From Bdellovibrio sp. (GTDB lineage: Bacteria > Bdellovibrionota > Bdellovibrionia > Bdellovibrionales > Bdellovibrionaceae), in assembly GCA_014378765.1 (NCBI GenBank), contig JACMNA010000153.1:1-42825 (forward strand): DNA of 42,825 nucleotides, given 5' to 3'. Positions 42,554 through 42,825 of this stretch are shown in pieces (position 1 is the stretch's first letter; every line of letters begins with the position of its first letter). A model generated the notes under the pieces. The model made no database searches, was not told the DNA's origin, and saw only the letters and a list, made by a program, of their open reading frames with translations. The position numbers and the translations under genes were made by a program.

Positions 42554-42811
42554 TCAATTAATTTTTTTACGGTAATGTTTGACCGAACTTATTTGTTCGC
42601 TATTTTTGACTGCCGATATCTCATCTAGAGAATTTTCACTTTGCAAGAAACCAGTTGCATCCGAAACCTTATAAAGGTTGTGATTTAATTTAACCTGAAA
42701 AATAATCACAAGCGCAACTATAAATATCAATGATAAAACTTCTCGTATTCCAAATCGGGTGTCTGCCGTTTTGCGGTTAGGCATTTTGTAATCAAGTTTT
42801 ACACTATTCAT
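42554..42811 (-). CDS. Small single-span membrane protein
   Basis: 85 residues with one membrane segment (about 24-42, LSLIFIVALVIIFQV) flanked by basic N-terminal residues and a polar tail. No clear ribosome site; only 14 bases precede it in the window, so the start may be wrong or an upstream gene may be translated into it. Convergent with the second hemerythrin gene. Not recognised. Confidence 0.5.
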   Translation of the reverse strand: MNSVKLDYKMPNRKTADTRFGIREVLSLIFIVALVIIFQVKLNHNLYKVSDATGFLQSENSLDEISAVKNSEQISSVKHYRKKIN

Positions 42812-42825
42812 TTTAAGTTGCCGAC

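Noticed and set aside
1-42825. CRISPR arrays, insertion sequences, prophage and tRNA genes
   Set aside because: No direct-repeat array, transposase, integrase or cloverleaf was recognised by eye; a tool search could still find a small one.

Overview
The window looks like chromosome of a Bdellovibrio-type predatory or related bacterium (Bdellovibrionota). The basis is the gene content: a MotA/TolQ-TolR-TolR motor operon with TPR and PilZ partners, a pilB-pilT-like-pilC-pilS-pilR cluster with no pilA beside it, a lipid A operon with a GnnA-like oxidoreductase between lpxA and lpxB, many sigma54 activators, and AT-leaning coding sequence. No tRNA, rRNA, CRISPR, IS element or phage gene was recognised.

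Layout. (1) 1-5063, minus strand: an envelope motor operon transcribed leftward: VWA lipoprotein, GYF_2-PilZ protein, TolQ/ExbB-like stator, two TolR/ExbD-like proteins (one lacks the proton-carrying Asp), and a secreted TPR protein running off the left edge. (2) 5374-6195: mazG, divergent from 6212-19673, a long plus-strand run of housekeeping and envelope genes: ybeY, prfB (with the programmed +1 frameshift), lolC/E, lolD, bamA, skp/ompH, lpxA, gnnA-like, lpxB, lpxK, lpxL-like, a DUF3108 lipoprotein and a GT9 heptosyltransferase. Many of these overlap by 4-8 bases. (3) 19687-22987, minus strand: a CHASE2 histidine kinase and an NtrC-type regulator. (4) 23038-31719, plus strand: ribF, a degenerate AroE-like protein, then pilB, a degraded pilT paralogue, pilC, pilS and pilR. 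(5) 31749-42811: an accessory block of small genes on both strands: two orphan Hpt proteins, two single-domain receivers, a third NtrC-type activator, two hemerythrin-like proteins, a DUF883-like membrane protein, a BON protein, a Gly-rich YflT-like stress protein, an outer-membrane barrel, an HPF-like protein and several small hydrophilic proteins.

The main discovery is in region 5. Seven intergenic sites carry a sigma54 -24/-12 promoter (GG-N10-GC with TTGC at -12), each 35-105 bases before a start codon. Two pairs are divergent and three sites are single. They would place the Hpt, receiver, hemerythrin, DUF883-like, BON, YflT-like and barrel genes in one sigma54 regulon, with an activator gene (36087-37523) in its middle. 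I infer a phosphorelay-controlled envelope/redox stress regulon. The sequence supports the promoters strongly, the partner assignments only by proximity.
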